DNA of 37,639 bases from Moellerella wisconsensis ATCC 35017 (GCF_001294465.1 NZ_LGAA01000015.1:1-37639), one strand, 5' to 3'; shown: positions 8,076-17,921, counted from the stretch's first letter. Numbers and translations: made by a program. The notes: generated from the sequence alone by a model not told the origin.

Positions 8076-8090
8076 TGTAAACGTTTACAC
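8076..8090 (+). promoter_or_regulatory. GalR/GalS operator (OE-like) upstream of galT
   Basis: TGTAAACGTTTACAC contains a perfect 14-bp palindrome with central CG, matching the GalR consensus (GTGnAAnCGnTTnCAC) and the E. coli external gal operator. It is centred at 8082.5, which is -60.5 from the start predicted from the -10 box at 8131. The repressor gene lies at the other end of the operon. Confidence 0.8.
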
Positions 8091-8093
8091 TAA

Positions 8094-8136
8094 CGCGAGA
8101 GAGATCACAGAATATCTATAAGTTGCAGGATATACT
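8094..8136 (+). promoter_or_regulatory. Predicted gal promoter with CRP site
   Basis: CGCGA-N6-TCACA (8094-8109) is a CRP-like site with a perfect right half and a 3/5 left half. A -10 box TATACT lies at 8131-8136 and there is no good -35. Taking the start site 7 bases past the -10 (8143), the CRP site is centred at -41.5, the class II position used by E. coli galP1. Confidence 0.55.
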
Positions 8137-8184
8137 GCTTTCATTGTTAGAGAGTCGAGCCATCATTTGCCTTGATTTTAGGGG

Positions 8185-8207
8185 TAACGATATGAATAGC
8201 ATCGTTA
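8185..8207 (+). promoter_or_regulatory. Dyad in the gal leader
   Basis: TAACGAT / ATCGTTA with a 9-base spacer, centred at 8196, about +53 of the predicted transcript, where E. coli has its internal gal operator. The sequence itself does not fit the GalR consensus, so it may only be an RNA hairpin. Confidence 0.4.
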
Positions 8208-8274
8208 TTCTATAAATCAATAGGGCATCTATCTTAGTTTTTATTGCAGAATTCATAGATTAAAAGAGGTTGCT

Positions 8275-9330
8275 ATGGAGAAAATAAAATTTAATCCGTC
8301 AGATTGTCCACATCGTCGTTATAATCCACTAACAGGGCAATGGATATTAGTTTCTCCACACCGTTCTAAACGTCCATGGAGTGGAATGGATGAAAAATCG
8401 AGTGCGGTTACTTTACCTTCGTATGATCCTACCTGCTATTTATGTCCTGGAAATGAGCGGATATCAGGTGAAAAAAATCCTAATTATCCTCATATACATG
8501 TTTTTCAAAATGATTTTTCTGCTTTATTACCGCAACAAAGCCAACAGCCAGAACATCAATCGGCTTTATTTCAAACGCAAGCTGTAAGTGGGTTGAGTCG
8601 AGTGATTTGTTTTTCTCCTGATCATAGTAAAACTTTAGCTGAATTACCGATAAGTCAAATTCAGAATGTTATTACTGTTTGGAAGCAACAAATTGAAGAA
8701 CTTAGTAAAGATTATTTATGGGTTCAAGTATTTGAGAATAAAGGTGAAATGATGGGATGCTCTCAACCTCATCCGCATGGGCAAATTTGGGCCAGTGATT
8801 TTCTTCCTAATGAGTTAGCTAGAAAAGATAATTACCTACAGGAATATTCTCAACAGCACGGAACGAATTTGTTAGTTGACTATGTGGCTGAGGAATTAAA
8901 AGATGGTCAACGTATAGTAGTTGAAACACAATATTGGGTTGCAGTGGTTCCTTATTGGGCAGCATGGCCATTTGAGACTATGTTATTACCTAAATTGCCA
9001 GTTAAGAGAATGGAACAATTAACTGGACCGATGGAAGAAGATCTGGCGTTAGCGATAAAAAAATTAACCTGTCGTTATGACAATTTGTTTAATTGTCCAT
9101 TTCCATATTCTATGGGTTGGCATTTTGCACCTTATTTTACCGATGGTCGCGATACTGAACATTGGCAATTACATGCTATTTTTTATCCGCCTTTATTACG
9201 TTCAGCATCGGTACGAAAATTTATGGTCGGCTATGAAATGCTAGCAGAAGTGCAACGTGATTTAACACCAGAACAAGCGGCAGAGAAATTACGTTCGGTT
9301 AGTGATATCCACTATAAACAACAAAATTAA
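8275..9330 (+). CDS. galT: Galactose-1-phosphate uridylyltransferase
   Basis: 351 residues, near the E. coli length. It exchanges UMP between UDP-glucose and galactose-1-phosphate in the Leloir pathway (cytoplasm). Visible are HRRYNPLTGQWILVSPHR at the N-terminus, zinc ligands C54/C57 (CYLC) with H117, and the active-site HPHGQ where H166 is a ligand and H168 the uridylylated nucleophile. AAAGAGG precedes ATG 8275. It is the first gene of galT-galK-galM. The usual first gene galE is missing, so the epimerase must be encoded elsewhere. Confidence 0.97.
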   Translation: MEKIKFNPSDCPHRRYNPLTGQWILVSPHRSKRPWSGMDEKSSAVTLPSYDPTCYLCPGNERISGEKNPNYPHIHVFQNDFSALLPQQSQQPEHQSALFQTQAVSGLSRVICFSPDHSKTLAELPISQIQNVITVWKQQIEELSKDYLWVQVFENKGEMMGCSQPHPHGQIWASDFLPNELARKDNYLQEYSQQHGTNLLVDYVAEELKDGQRIVVETQYWVAVVPYWAAWPFETMLLPKLPVKRMEQLTGPMEEDLALAIKKLTCRYDNLFNCPFPYSMGWHFAPYFTDGRDTEHWQLHAIFYPPLLRSASVRKFMVGYEMLAEVQRDLTPEQAAEKLRSVSDIHYKQQN

Positions 9331-9365
9331 ATTGATGAGCTAATTCCGAATAATATAGATAAATT

Positions 9366-9407
9366 TATAGCTTATTCCTCAGCCTCTTGCGGGCAAGGGG
9401 AGCTATA
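9366..9407 (+). repeat. Hairpin in the galT-galK gap
   Basis: CCTCTTGC / GCAAGGGG (9383-9400) stacked within an outer TATAGCT / AGCTATA pairing (9367-9373 and 9401-9407). There is no T-run, so it may slow RNA decay or couple expression rather than terminate. Confidence 0.5.
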
Positions 9408-9429
9408 TCGTTAATCAGAGGATACTTTA

Positions 9430-10587
9430 ATGAATAGATTAAAACAGGTCGTGACTCAATCCTTTATTCAATCATTTAATTATTCACCACAGGTGTTTAT
9501 TCAGGCGCCGGGACGTGTAAATTTGATTGGTGAACACACAGATTATAATGATGGATTTGTTTTACCTTGCGCGATTAATTATCTAACATTAGTCGGAGCT
9601 GCGAAGCGTGATGATAATATTATTCGGGTTGTTGCTGTTGATTATGGTAATGAAATCGATGAATTTAATTTGGACCAAGAAATAGAATTTTTAGCCGATA
9701 AAATGTGGGCTAATTATATCCGAGGTGTGATTAAGTTTTTATTAGCCCGTGGTTATCATTTCGGCGGCTGTGATATTAGTGTGAGTGGTAATATTCCACA
9801 AGGTACGGGGCTAAGTTCTTCCGCTTCTTTAGAAGTTGTTATTGGTCAGGCGATTCAAGAACTTTATCAATTAGATATTAGCCAACAAGAGATTGCTCTT
9901 AATGGACAACAAGCAGAAAATCAGTTTGTTGGTTGTAATTGCGGTATTATGGATCAATTAATTTCAGCTTGTGGAGAGCAAGGGCATGCATTATTAATTG
10001 ATTGCCGATCGCTAGAAACCTCGTCTGTTATTATTCCAAAAGATTTAGTAGTGATGATTATTAATTCTAATAAAAAGCGTGGATTAGTTGATAGCGAATA
10101 TAATACTCGTCGTTTGCAATGTGAAGAAGCCGCTAGAATATTAGGAATTAAAGCGCTACGTGATATCACAGAGGATGAGTTTGTAAAAAAAGCCAGTCAG
10201 TTAGATAGCATAGTGGCGAAGCGTGCTCGTCATGTAATCAGTGAAAATGCTCGGACTTTAGCTGCTGCGAAGGCATTAACCGACAATAATTTACCATTAT
10301 TAAGCCAATTAATGGAGCAATCGCATATATCTATGCGTGATGATTTTGAAATTACCGTGCAAGAAATAGATACATTAGTGGATATTGTTAAAGCGGTACT
10401 GGCAGATGAAGGCGGTGTTAGAATGACCGGCGGAGGTTTTGGCGGTTGTATCGTGGCCTTGATGAAGCAAGATAAAGTCGATTCTGTGATTGAAGCTATC
10501 GATGCTAATTATCATACAGCAACCGGATTGCAGGCTGAAATTTATGTTTGTCAGCCGAGTGCAGGTGCGGGTGTTTATAGTGAATAG
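9430..10587 (+). CDS. galK: Galactokinase
   Basis: 385 residues, GHMP kinase family. It phosphorylates galactose to galactose-1-phosphate with ATP. The galactokinase signature [19 protein letters not shown] is at ~29-47, the GHMP ATP-binding loop is [17 protein letters not shown] (~122), and the C-terminal [14 protein letters not shown] motif is intact. AGAGGA precedes the ATG. It lies 99 bases after galT with a hairpin between, and is co-directional with galM. Confidence 0.97.
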   Translation: MNRLKQVVTQSFIQSFNYSPQVFIQAPGRVNLIGEHTDYNDGFVLPCAINYLTLVGAAKRDDNIIRVVAVDYGNEIDEFNLDQEIEFLADKMWANYIRGVIKFLLARGYHFGGCDISVSGNIPQGTGLSSSASLEVVIGQAIQELYQLDISQQEIALNGQQAENQFVGCNCGIMDQLISACGEQGHALLIDCRSLETSSVIIPKDLVVMIINSNKKRGLVDSEYNTRRLQCEEAARILGIKALRDITEDEFVKKASQLDSIVAKRARHVISENARTLAAAKALTDNNLPLLSQLMEQSHISMRDDFEITVQEIDTLVDIVKAVLADEGGVRMTGGGFGGCIVALMKQDKVDSVIEAIDANYHTATGLQAEIYVCQPSAGAGVYSE

Positions 10588-10680
10588 TTTTAGCTGAAAT
10601 AAATCGATACGCTATAATTTATTAACCGACTTATTTTGTTATTCATCGTCAATTGTTGTTAATTAAGGACAGGTGCTCTT

Positions 10681-11697
10681 ATGGAAGATATTAATTCTCA
10701 AATTATCACACTGACTAATCGTGGCGGGATGAAAATACAGCTTACTGATTTTGGTGCAACGTGGCTAAGTTGCATACTTCCCTTAAAATCAGGAGAAAGA
10801 GATGTTTTATTGGGAGCACCATCATTATCAGCCTTATCACAACAGCAAGTTTATCTGGGTGCAACCGTTGGTCGTTTTGCTAACCGAATAGCGAATGGAA
10901 AATTCACTTTAGAGGGTGAAGAATTCACTTTAACAATTAATCAAGCACCTAATTGTTTGCATGGTGGAATTGATAACTTCAGTTATCGTCAATGGAAAAT
11001 AGAGAAAAAAAATCAAAATGAGGTTTTATTTTCACTTTTTTCTCCTGATGGAGATCAAGGTTTTCCCGGGGATTTACAGGCCTCTGTAGAGTATTGTCTG
11101 ACGGATGATAATCGAGTCACTATCACCTATACCAGCCAAACAAATAAACACTGTCCGGTAAGTTTAACCAATCATAGTTATTTCAATTTAGCTGGCGAGA
11201 ATTCGACTCGAACTTGTTTAGAACATGATTTACAGCTTTATGCACCTCAATTTTTACCGTTAACAGCTGAGGGTATCCCAACCGGTGAATGGCGAAAAAC
11301 GACTGGAACACATTTTGATTTTAGTCAGCGTCGGCGTATTGGTCGTGATTTTTTACAAGATGACGAACAACTGCGGGTAGGCGGTTACGATCATCCACTG
11401 ATCTTGGATATAGAGAAAACAGATGGCCAATCCATTATTGCTTCGTTATTTTCTCCTGATGATGATGTTCGCTTAGATATTGCGACAACGATGCCAAGCA
11501 TGCAGTTATATAGTGGAAATTATTTACAAGGAACGCGCGGAAAATCAAGTAAATACACTAATTACTTTGGTGTAGCTATGGAAACGCAATTTTTACCAGA
11601 TGGACCGAATCATCCTGAATGGGATGAAAAATATCGCGGCATACAACAAGCTAATAAAACTTATCATCATTCCACAAGCTATCAATTTATTTTTTAA
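10681..11697 (+). CDS. galM: Galactose mutarotase (aldose 1-epimerase)
   Basis: 338 residues. It interconverts beta- and alpha-D-galactose so that galactokinase receives the alpha form. The catalytic residues of the family are present: H94 (CLHGG), H165 (NHSYFNLAG) as acid, and E301 (METQFLPDGPNHP) as base. AAGGAC precedes the ATG. It is the last gene of the gal operon, closed by a strong terminator. Confidence 0.95.
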   Translation: MEDINSQIITLTNRGGMKIQLTDFGATWLSCILPLKSGERDVLLGAPSLSALSQQQVYLGATVGRFANRIANGKFTLEGEEFTLTINQAPNCLHGGIDNFSYRQWKIEKKNQNEVLFSLFSPDGDQGFPGDLQASVEYCLTDDNRVTITYTSQTNKHCPVSLTNHSYFNLAGENSTRTCLEHDLQLYAPQFLPLTAEGIPTGEWRKTTGTHFDFSQRRRIGRDFLQDDEQLRVGGYDHPLILDIEKTDGQSIIASLFSPDDDVRLDIATTMPSMQLYSGNYLQGTRGKSSKYTNYFGVAMETQFLPDGPNHPEWDEKYRGIQQANKTYHHSTSYQFIF

Positions 11698-11722
11698 CCA
11701 GCATAAAGGTTAGAAATTATCG

Positions 11723-11756
11723 ATTAAACGCGTTCATATAGCGCGTTTAATTTTTA
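11723..11756 (+). terminator. Terminator of the gal operon
   Basis: Perfect 10-bp stem ATTAAACGCG / CGCGTTTAAT with a 9-nt loop, followed by TTTT. Confidence 0.85.
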
Positions 11757-11931
11757 GTATTAAATATCTGTCAATTTTACTTATTAATTATCTATTATAG
11801 TATATCATAGCGAATAGTTAGTTGTTTTCTATCGTTTTTTCAGTAATGTAATCGTATGCTGATTATGACTAAATAGTTGGATTAATAAGTCATGTATTGG
11901 TTAATAGCGTTATTTGTCAAAGAGGCATAAT

Positions 11932-12933
11932 ATGGCAACGATAAAAGATGTTGCACGGGAAGCAGGTGTTTCAGTAGCGACCGTTTCACGCGTAATAAAT
12001 GAATCACCTAAAGCCAGCAAAGCATCAATTATTGTTGTAAAACAAGCGATGAGCAAACTTGGTTATCGTCCTAATGCCGCTGCTAGAGCGCTTGTAAGTC
12101 AAAATAGTCATACAATTGGTGTCTTGGTTAATGATGTCTCCGATCCGTTCTTTGGTACATTAGTTAAAGCTGTTGATGGCGTAGCCCATCGTTATGGTAA
12201 ACATATTTTGATTTGTAATGGCTATCATAATGCAGAAGAAGAACGACAATCGATAGAATTATTAATTAATAACCGTTGTGATGCTTTGGTTATCCATTCG
12301 AAAGCATTATCTGATGCACAACTAATCGATTATGCCACTGAAGTGCCGAGTATGGTGTTGATTAATCGTCATATTCCTCAAATTTCTGAGCGTTGTATTT
12401 CACTTAATAATTATCAAGGCGCATATTTAGCAACAGAACATCTTATTCATTACGGTCATAAGAATATTGCTTATATATCATCAAATCATCAAATTGAAGA
12501 TGCGGAACAACGATTACAAGGTTATCTTGATGCGTTAAAAGATAATAATATTCCTTACTCAGAAAATATGATTGAGCACGGTTCACCGTATGGTGAAGGA
12601 GGGGAAGAGGCGATGACCAATTTATTGGCTAAATCCTTGAATATCTCCGCTGTAGTGGCTTATAACGATTTTATGGCAGCAGGCGCCATGTCGGTACTTG
12701 ATGAGAATGGAATAGCATTACCACAGCAAATGTCTGTGGTTGGCTTTGATGATGCTTTAATTGCGCGTTACATTCATCCTCGATTGACTACAGTCTGTTA
12801 CCCTATACAAATGATGGCAGAAAAAGCCACAGAATTAGCTTTGGCTATATCTCGCGGTGATGAGATACATGCCCAATCATTAATTTATTGCCCAAAATTA
12901 ATACAGAGAAATTCGGTTACTAGAATTGAATAA
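11932..12933 (+). CDS. galR: GalR/GalS-type LacI-family repressor
   Basis: 333 residues from MATIKDVAREAGVSVATVSRV, a LacI-family helix-turn-helix, with the hinge helix around NAAARAL and a periplasmic-binding-like sensor domain (TIGVLVNDVSDPFFGTLVKA, SIELLINNRCDALVIHSKAL, ARYIHPRLTTVCYPI) that reads like GalR and GalS. Six more codons back to TTG 11914 are open, but AAAGAGG lies 6 bases before ATG 11932. It probably binds galactose and represses the gal promoter through the operator at 8076. Which of the paralogues galR or galS it matches best cannot be decided by eye. It is separated from galM by a terminator, so it has its own promoter. Confidence 0.88.
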   Translation: MATIKDVAREAGVSVATVSRVINESPKASKASIIVVKQAMSKLGYRPNAAARALVSQNSHTIGVLVNDVSDPFFGTLVKAVDGVAHRYGKHILICNGYHNAEEERQSIELLINNRCDALVIHSKALSDAQLIDYATEVPSMVLINRHIPQISERCISLNNYQGAYLATEHLIHYGHKNIAYISSNHQIEDAEQRLQGYLDALKDNNIPYSENMIEHGSPYGEGGEEAMTNLLAKSLNISAVVAYNDFMAAGAMSVLDENGIALPQQMSVVGFDDALIARYIHPRLTTVCYPIQMMAEKATELALAISRGDEIHAQSLIYCPKLIQRNSVTRIE

Positions 12934-12952
12934 TATAAATGATTAGTTTATT

Positions 12953-12992
12953 AAAAATAGTGCCAATCGCTATTATTTTGATTGGCACTTAA
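12953..12992. terminator. Bidirectional terminator between galR and prpD
   Basis: GTGCCAATC / GATTGGCAC (12960-12968, 12980-12988), 9 bp perfect. A T-run follows on the minus strand (from AAAAATA at 12954), so it serves chiefly prpD and perhaps also galR. Confidence 0.75.
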
Positions 12993-12998
12993 TATGTA

Positions 12999-14450
12999 TT
13001 AAATAACTAATAGATCAAGATATTCATTTACTGGAATATTATTTAAATACCGCCGGTCTAATGACGCAGCTAATATTCGTTGTTGCTGAGCTTCAGGAAA
13101 TTGACGCGCTATATTCACTCTGAATTTTTTTAATAATAGCGGGATCCCCTCTTTACGACGACGAGCATGGCCTAATGGATATTCAATAATTATTTCATCT
13201 AATTGTTCCCCATTATTTAAAATAACGCACATCGCATTGGTTATCGAACGTTTATCAGGATCATGATAATCTTGTGTAAATAGGGGGTTCTCGCTACAAT
13301 TTATTTTTCTCCGTAAGATATCAATTCGTGGATCAGCTGCGACGGTATCGCTGTAATCGGCTGCGGTTAATCTGCCATACAATAGAGAAATTGCCACCAT
13401 ATATTGAATACAATGGTCACGATCGGCTGAATTATATAGTGGGCCTTGTTTATCTATAATTCGTAAACATGCCTCATGCGTTTTTATTATTACTGAATGA
13501 ATGTCATCACTGTTTTTTCCTTGTTCTTTTAATTGATTATATATTTGTAGTGCAGCTTCTATAGCAGTATGTCCATGAAACTCCGCGGGAAAAGAAATTT
13601 TAAACAAGGTATTTTCCATTACATAGCAGCCATAGGGACGTTGAAACTTAAAGGGCTGTCCTTTAAATAGCACATCATAAAAGCCCCATTTTTTGGCAGT
13701 TAAGGCACTAGGATAACCCATTTCTCCTTTTTGAACTTTAAGGACTAACCGTACTGCTCGAGCTGTTGCATCTCCTGCCGCCCATGATTTTCGGGTACCA
13801 GTATTGGGGGATTGACGATAAGTGCGTAGCGGATGACCATCCAGCCAAGCGAGAGAAACCGCGCTAAGTATCTGCTCTCGATTGAGTCCCAGCATTTCTG
13901 CAATCACGGCAGTTGAAGCAACTTTAACTAAAATAACGTGATCTAGACCAACTTCATTAAAGGCATTTTCTAGTGCGATACACCCTTGTATTTCATGGGC
14001 TTTTATCATACTGGTGAGTACATTTTGTATCGTAAGAGGTGCATGTCCTTTAGTGATGGCTTCGCGTGATAACCAATCAGCTACAGCAAGAATACCCCCT
14101 AAGTTATCAGAGGGATGCCCCCATTCTGCAGCTAGCCAAGTATCATTAAAATCTAGCCAACGGTTCATCGCACCAATATTAAATGCTGCTTGTATCGGGT
14201 CTAATTGGAATTGAGTTCCAGGAATTTTTGTCCCATTAGGAACAATGGTTCCTGGGATAATAGGCCCTAATAATTTTCGACAGGCTGGATATTCAAGTGA
14301 TTCCATACCGCAACCAAGCGTATCTAAAAAACAGTAATAGGCGGTTTCATAGGCAAGTTCTGAAATAACAGGTTGTTGAGTTACATAATCAACAATATCA
14401 ATAATAACCTGATCATATTTAGTATTATTGCACGTGCTTGGCGTAGGCAT
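12999..14450 (-). CDS. prpD: 2-methylcitrate dehydratase PrpD
   Basis: 483 residues, the normal PrpD length, MmgE/PrpD family. It dehydrates 2-methylcitrate to 2-methyl-cis-aconitate in propionate breakdown. Recognisable segments are TLGCGMESLEYPACRKLLGP, NRWLDFNDTWLAAEWGHPSD, AHEIQGCIALENAFN, RKSWAAGDATARAVRL, RPYGCYVMENTLFKISFPAE and YPLGHARRRKEGIPLL. It lies 20 bases after prpC, so the two are one transcript. The methylisocitrate lyase prpB, ligase prpE and regulator prpR that normally accompany it are absent here. Confidence 0.95.
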   Translation of the reverse strand: MPTPSTCNNTKYDQVIIDIVDYVTQQPVISELAYETAYYCFLDTLGCGMESLEYPACRKLLGPIIPGTIVPNGTKIPGTQFQLDPIQAAFNIGAMNRWLDFNDTWLAAEWGHPSDNLGGILAVADWLSREAITKGHAPLTIQNVLTSMIKAHEIQGCIALENAFNEVGLDHVILVKVASTAVIAEMLGLNREQILSAVSLAWLDGHPLRTYRQSPNTGTRKSWAAGDATARAVRLVLKVQKGEMGYPSALTAKKWGFYDVLFKGQPFKFQRPYGCYVMENTLFKISFPAEFHGHTAIEAALQIYNQLKEQGKNSDDIHSVIIKTHEACLRIIDKQGPLYNSADRDHCIQYMVAISLLYGRLTAADYSDTVAADPRIDILRRKINCSENPLFTQDYHDPDKRSITNAMCVILNNGEQLDEIIIEYPLGHARRRKEGIPLLLKKFRVNIARQFPEAQQQRILAASLDRRYLNNIPVNEYLDLLVI

Positions 14451-14470
14451 AGTTATTCCTATCTTAGGAG

Positions 14471-15637
14471 TTAAGACCGATCCTTTAGAGTAATAAATGG
14501 CTGATTTTCAGGGCCAATATAATGTGCAGTAGGACGAATGATTTTATTGTCAAGACGTTGCTCAATAATATGTGCAGCCCACCCGGCAGTACGTGCAATG
14601 GCAAACAGTGGAGTAAACATCGCTGTCGGTATTCCCATCAAATAATAGGAAACAGCAGAAAACCAATCGAGATTTGGGAATAAATTTTTTTGCTGAGCCA
14701 TGAGCATTTCAATGCGATCAGCTATTTGGTACAGTTTATGATTGTTAGTTTCTTGCGATAGTTTATAGGCTATTGATTTAATTATTTTATGGCGAGGGTC
14801 AGCAAGAGTGTATACCGGATGACCAAAACCAATAATAACTTCTTGCTGTTGTAGCCGTGATAAAATGTCTTGCTCGGCATCTTCTGGGGAATGATATCGT
14901 TGTTGAATCTCGAGTGAAACTTCATTTGCTCCACCGTGTTTTGGCCCACGAAGCGTAGCAATTGCTCCTGTGATGGCAGAATAAAAATCACTTCCCGTAC
15001 CAGCAATGACTCGGCTGGAAAAGGTTGATGCATTGAACTCATGTTCTGCATATAGAATATAAGAGCTATGCATGTGTTTAACCCATTCTAATGATGGAGT
15101 TTTATCGAGTAAAAGATGTAAAAAATGACCTCCTATCGAGTCATCATCAGTTTCCGTTTCAATACGTTTCCCATGATGACTGAAATGATACCAATATAAT
15201 AATATTGAACTTGATGAAGCGAGCAGTTTATCAGCAATATCCCGTGCTTCAGAAGGTGGATGTGTAATTTTTTCCGGAAGAATACAACCTATTACAGAGA
15301 TACCAGTACGAATAACATCCATAGGATGTGCCGATGCGGGTAACGATTCCAGTATTATTTTGACATTAGTGGGCAAGCCCCGTAGAGATTTAAGCTTATT
15401 TTTATAACAAATTAGTTCAGCATTATTAGGCAATTTTTCATGAATTAATAAATAGGCGACTTCTTCAAATTCACATTTTTCCGCTAAATCATGAATATCA
15501 TAACCACGATAATGTAGATCATTCCCATTTTTCCCTACAGTGCAGAGGGCTGTATTCCCGGCGCAGATACCCGATAATGCGACTGATTTCTTTGAGTTAA
15601 GTTTATTTGAGTCCATATGATTAAAATTTTTCTTCAT
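14471..15637 (-). CDS. prpC: 2-methylcitrate synthase
   Basis: 388 residues, citrate synthase fold. It condenses propionyl-CoA with oxaloacetate. PrpC-specific stretches: [49 protein letters not shown]. The catalytic triad is visible as H234 (PKHGGANE), H273 (GFGHPVYT) and D324 ([10 protein letters not shown]). AAGGAAG lies 5 bases before ATG 15637, so the slightly long N-terminus is genuine. It is the first gene of the prpCD pair and follows a 1-kb gene-free region without a PrpR gene or a visible sigma-54 promoter (no GG-N10-GC found by eye). Confidence 0.95.
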   Translation of the reverse strand: MKKNFNHMDSNKLNSKKSVALSGICAGNTALCTVGKNGNDLHYRGYDIHDLAEKCEFEEVAYLLIHEKLPNNAELICYKNKLKSLRGLPTNVKIILESLPASAHPMDVIRTGISVIGCILPEKITHPPSEARDIADKLLASSSSILLYWYHFSHHGKRIETETDDDSIGGHFLHLLLDKTPSLEWVKHMHSSYILYAEHEFNASTFSSRVIAGTGSDFYSAITGAIATLRGPKHGGANEVSLEIQQRYHSPEDAEQDILSRLQQQEVIIGFGHPVYTLADPRHKIIKSIAYKLSQETNNHKLYQIADRIEMLMAQQKNLFPNLDWFSAVSYYLMGIPTAMFTPLFAIARTAGWAAHIIEQRLDNKIIRPTAHYIGPENQPFITLKDRS

Positions 15638-16695
15638 AAAATCTTCCTTATTTAGTATTTAATCCATTAGATGAATATAGTTTTTATTATTTATAATAAT
15701 CAAATCTATATAATGTATGTAATCAAGGTTACTGTCTAATTAGCTTTAGTTAACTTATTTGCTTTCATAATAAATAAAATTTTAATTTAATCTCGTGAAT
15801 TTATTTGGTTTTTTTGCCATTATGTTTTTATTTTACTTGTACTATTTTTAATGTTAATTATTAGTGGTGGTATTTTATTTGATTATTATTTATATTTTAA
15901 ATTCCATCGGTGTTTTTTCATTTATTAATAAAACATATTTATATTATTTATGAAACATAATTATGTATAACTAATTTAGTAAATCATTAATTAATGGCAA
16001 TAATAGAATAAAAAACAAAGGGATGATGAATAAAATTATAATTCTGTGGGCATACTCATATATTAAGGTGATAATATGATTAATTAAGCAATAAAACTGA
16101 CTAAGTAATCGATTTTGTTAATCGTATCCAAATGCTTATGTAGCTATAGTTGTATAACCAGATAACTATATAGTATCGATAATAAGATCCTAATATGTTT
16201 TACTCGTAAGAGTGAGTAAAACATTAAAAAAATTAATTCATATATATGAAAGATAAAATAATTATATGTTATAAAATCAGCCAAAAAAGAAATTGAATAT
16301 CTAGGTAGCTAGCATAATTGTAACAAAACATAGGCTCTATCCACAGGGTCATATCATAACTATTGATAATAGTTACTTTATTAATAACAGATAGACAATT
16401 AAAATGAAAACTATAACGTTATGTTTTTATTGATAATATTTATTTTTAATGTGGATTAATAAAATTAATTAATTAAGTTAAAACCTAATATAAAAATTTT
16501 TGCTTATAAGCATTAGATTTTCTCATTGTAATTTATGCATAGAAAGATCTATATTGCGCGCAATTGAGCTATTAAGCTTTTATTTATTCTGCTCCAGTCG
16601 CCGGAATTTATACTGTTCCTCAGTGTGAATTATAAGGCCTCATGGCATTCCCCCGATGAAGATGCAGCGCATGTAATTACTTTTTAAGTGGAGAG
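15638..16695. other. Gene-free AT-rich region between prpC and the MFS gene
   Basis: Just over 1 kb with divergent genes on both sides and no convincing frame. The right part holds two perfect 12-bp palindromes, TGCTTATAAGCA (16501-16512) and ATTGCGCGCAAT (16553-16564), 40 bases apart, probably in the promoter of the MFS gene. The segment 16570-16690 is less AT-rich and may be a transcribed leader. Confidence 0.4.
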
Positions 16696-17862
16696 ATGGT
16701 CGTGAAACAGGCCTCTGCTATGCGCACCAATGACAGTGCTTTCGTACCTGTCGCTGGCTTAACTATTTTTGCTATTGCCTCCGGTTATTTAATGAGCTTA
16801 ATTCCTTTATCTATGGGGAATTTTGCTATTGATACAAGTTATGCTGGCTGGTTAGCCAGTACGTATTATATTGGCTTACTTATTGGCTCTCTGCTGATTG
16901 AACCAGTAATCGCTAAAATTGGCCATCGCTTATCATTTGTTAGCTTCCTATTAATGCTATCAGCTACTGTCATTGCGTTGCCTATAGCCCCACAACTAGA
17001 ATTTTGGCTACCGATTCGCTTAGTTGCAGGTATTGCTGTTGCTGGCATTTTTGTGGTGGTTGAATCATGGTTATTAATTGGTGATAGTCCGAAGGAACGA
17101 GCAAAACGTCTAAGTTTTTATATGACAGCTCTTTATGGAGGGACAACGGTAGGGCAATTAGTGATTGGTGTCATTGGTACCCAAGGTTTTATTCCATTTG
17201 TTGTCGTTCTAGGGCTCTTATTATTAGCGGTTATGCCCCCCTTATTTTTACGCCAAGGGCAACCTACATGTGCAACGCATCATCGTTTATCACTCAAGAA
17301 GATCAGCAAATTAAGTAAACCTGCGATTATCGGTTGTATGGTATCCGGTGTTGTGATGGGAACTATTTATGGTCTAATGCCATTATCATTAATAGAAGGT
17401 CATTACTCTACCGAACAGGTTGGGGTTTTAATGGCTGCTATTATTTTAGGTGGCATGATTATTCAGCCAGTTATTAGCAAATTATCCTTATTAATGAGTA
17501 AAACTTTACTATTAGCTATGGTTTCTTTGCTGGGTGTTTTTGCCATGGGAATGATTTACTTATCAGATGATTATTTAGTGATGGTTATTGCTTTGGCATT
17601 ATTGGGGATGTCATCTTTTGCACTTTATCCCATCGCTATTACATTGGCATGCGATAATCTAGACTCATCTTATATTGTTGCGGCAACTCAAGTTATGTTA
17701 TTTAGCTACAGCATTGGATCAGCCGTTGGACCTGTTGCTGCTGGTAGATTTATAGCTCAGAATAATGGATTAATGGACTTTTTCTTTATGGTTTTACTCG
17801 CAACAGCTATTTATATGCTGATTGCAAGTGTTCGACGTAAAAGTCATATTCTGGTGAGTTAA
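16696..17862 (+). CDS. MFS transporter, YcaD-like
   Basis: 388 residues with twelve predicted membrane helices. VVVESWLLIGDSPKERAKRLSFYM, the loop after TM4, and CMVSGVVMGTIYGLMPLSL at the start of the second half parallel E. coli YcaD (WVVVESALMCSG..., CIISGIVLGSLYGLMPLYL); FALYPIAITLACD also matches. The substrate is unknown. ATG 16696 has GGAG only two bases away, whereas GTG 16702 would have ideal spacing, so the first two residues are uncertain. A strong terminator follows. Confidence 0.85.
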   Translation: MVVKQASAMRTNDSAFVPVAGLTIFAIASGYLMSLIPLSMGNFAIDTSYAGWLASTYYIGLLIGSLLIEPVIAKIGHRLSFVSFLLMLSATVIALPIAPQLEFWLPIRLVAGIAVAGIFVVVESWLLIGDSPKERAKRLSFYMTALYGGTTVGQLVIGVIGTQGFIPFVVVLGLLLLAVMPPLFLRQGQPTCATHHRLSLKKISKLSKPAIIGCMVSGVVMGTIYGLMPLSLIEGHYSTEQVGVLMAAIILGGMIIQPVISKLSLLMSKTLLLAMVSLLGVFAMGMIYLSDDYLVMVIALALLGMSSFALYPIAITLACDNLDSSYIVAATQVMLFSYSIGSAVGPVAAGRFIAQNNGLMDFFFMVLLATAIYMLIASVRRKSHILVS

Positions 17863-17887
17863 ATATATAATAGAATTGATTGTATAG

Positions 17888-17921
17888 AAAAGGGGAGTCA
17901 TTTTATTTGACTCCCCTTTTT
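17888..17921 (+). terminator. Terminator after the MFS gene
   Basis: GGGGAGTCA / TGACTCCCC perfect 9-bp stem with AAAA before and TTTTTAT after. It can work in both directions, but the nearest minus-strand gene ends at 17994. Confidence 0.9.

Noticed and set aside
15638-16695. Sigma-54 promoter or prpR remnant upstream of prpC
   Set aside because: No TGGCA-N-TTGC element or coding remnant could be seen.
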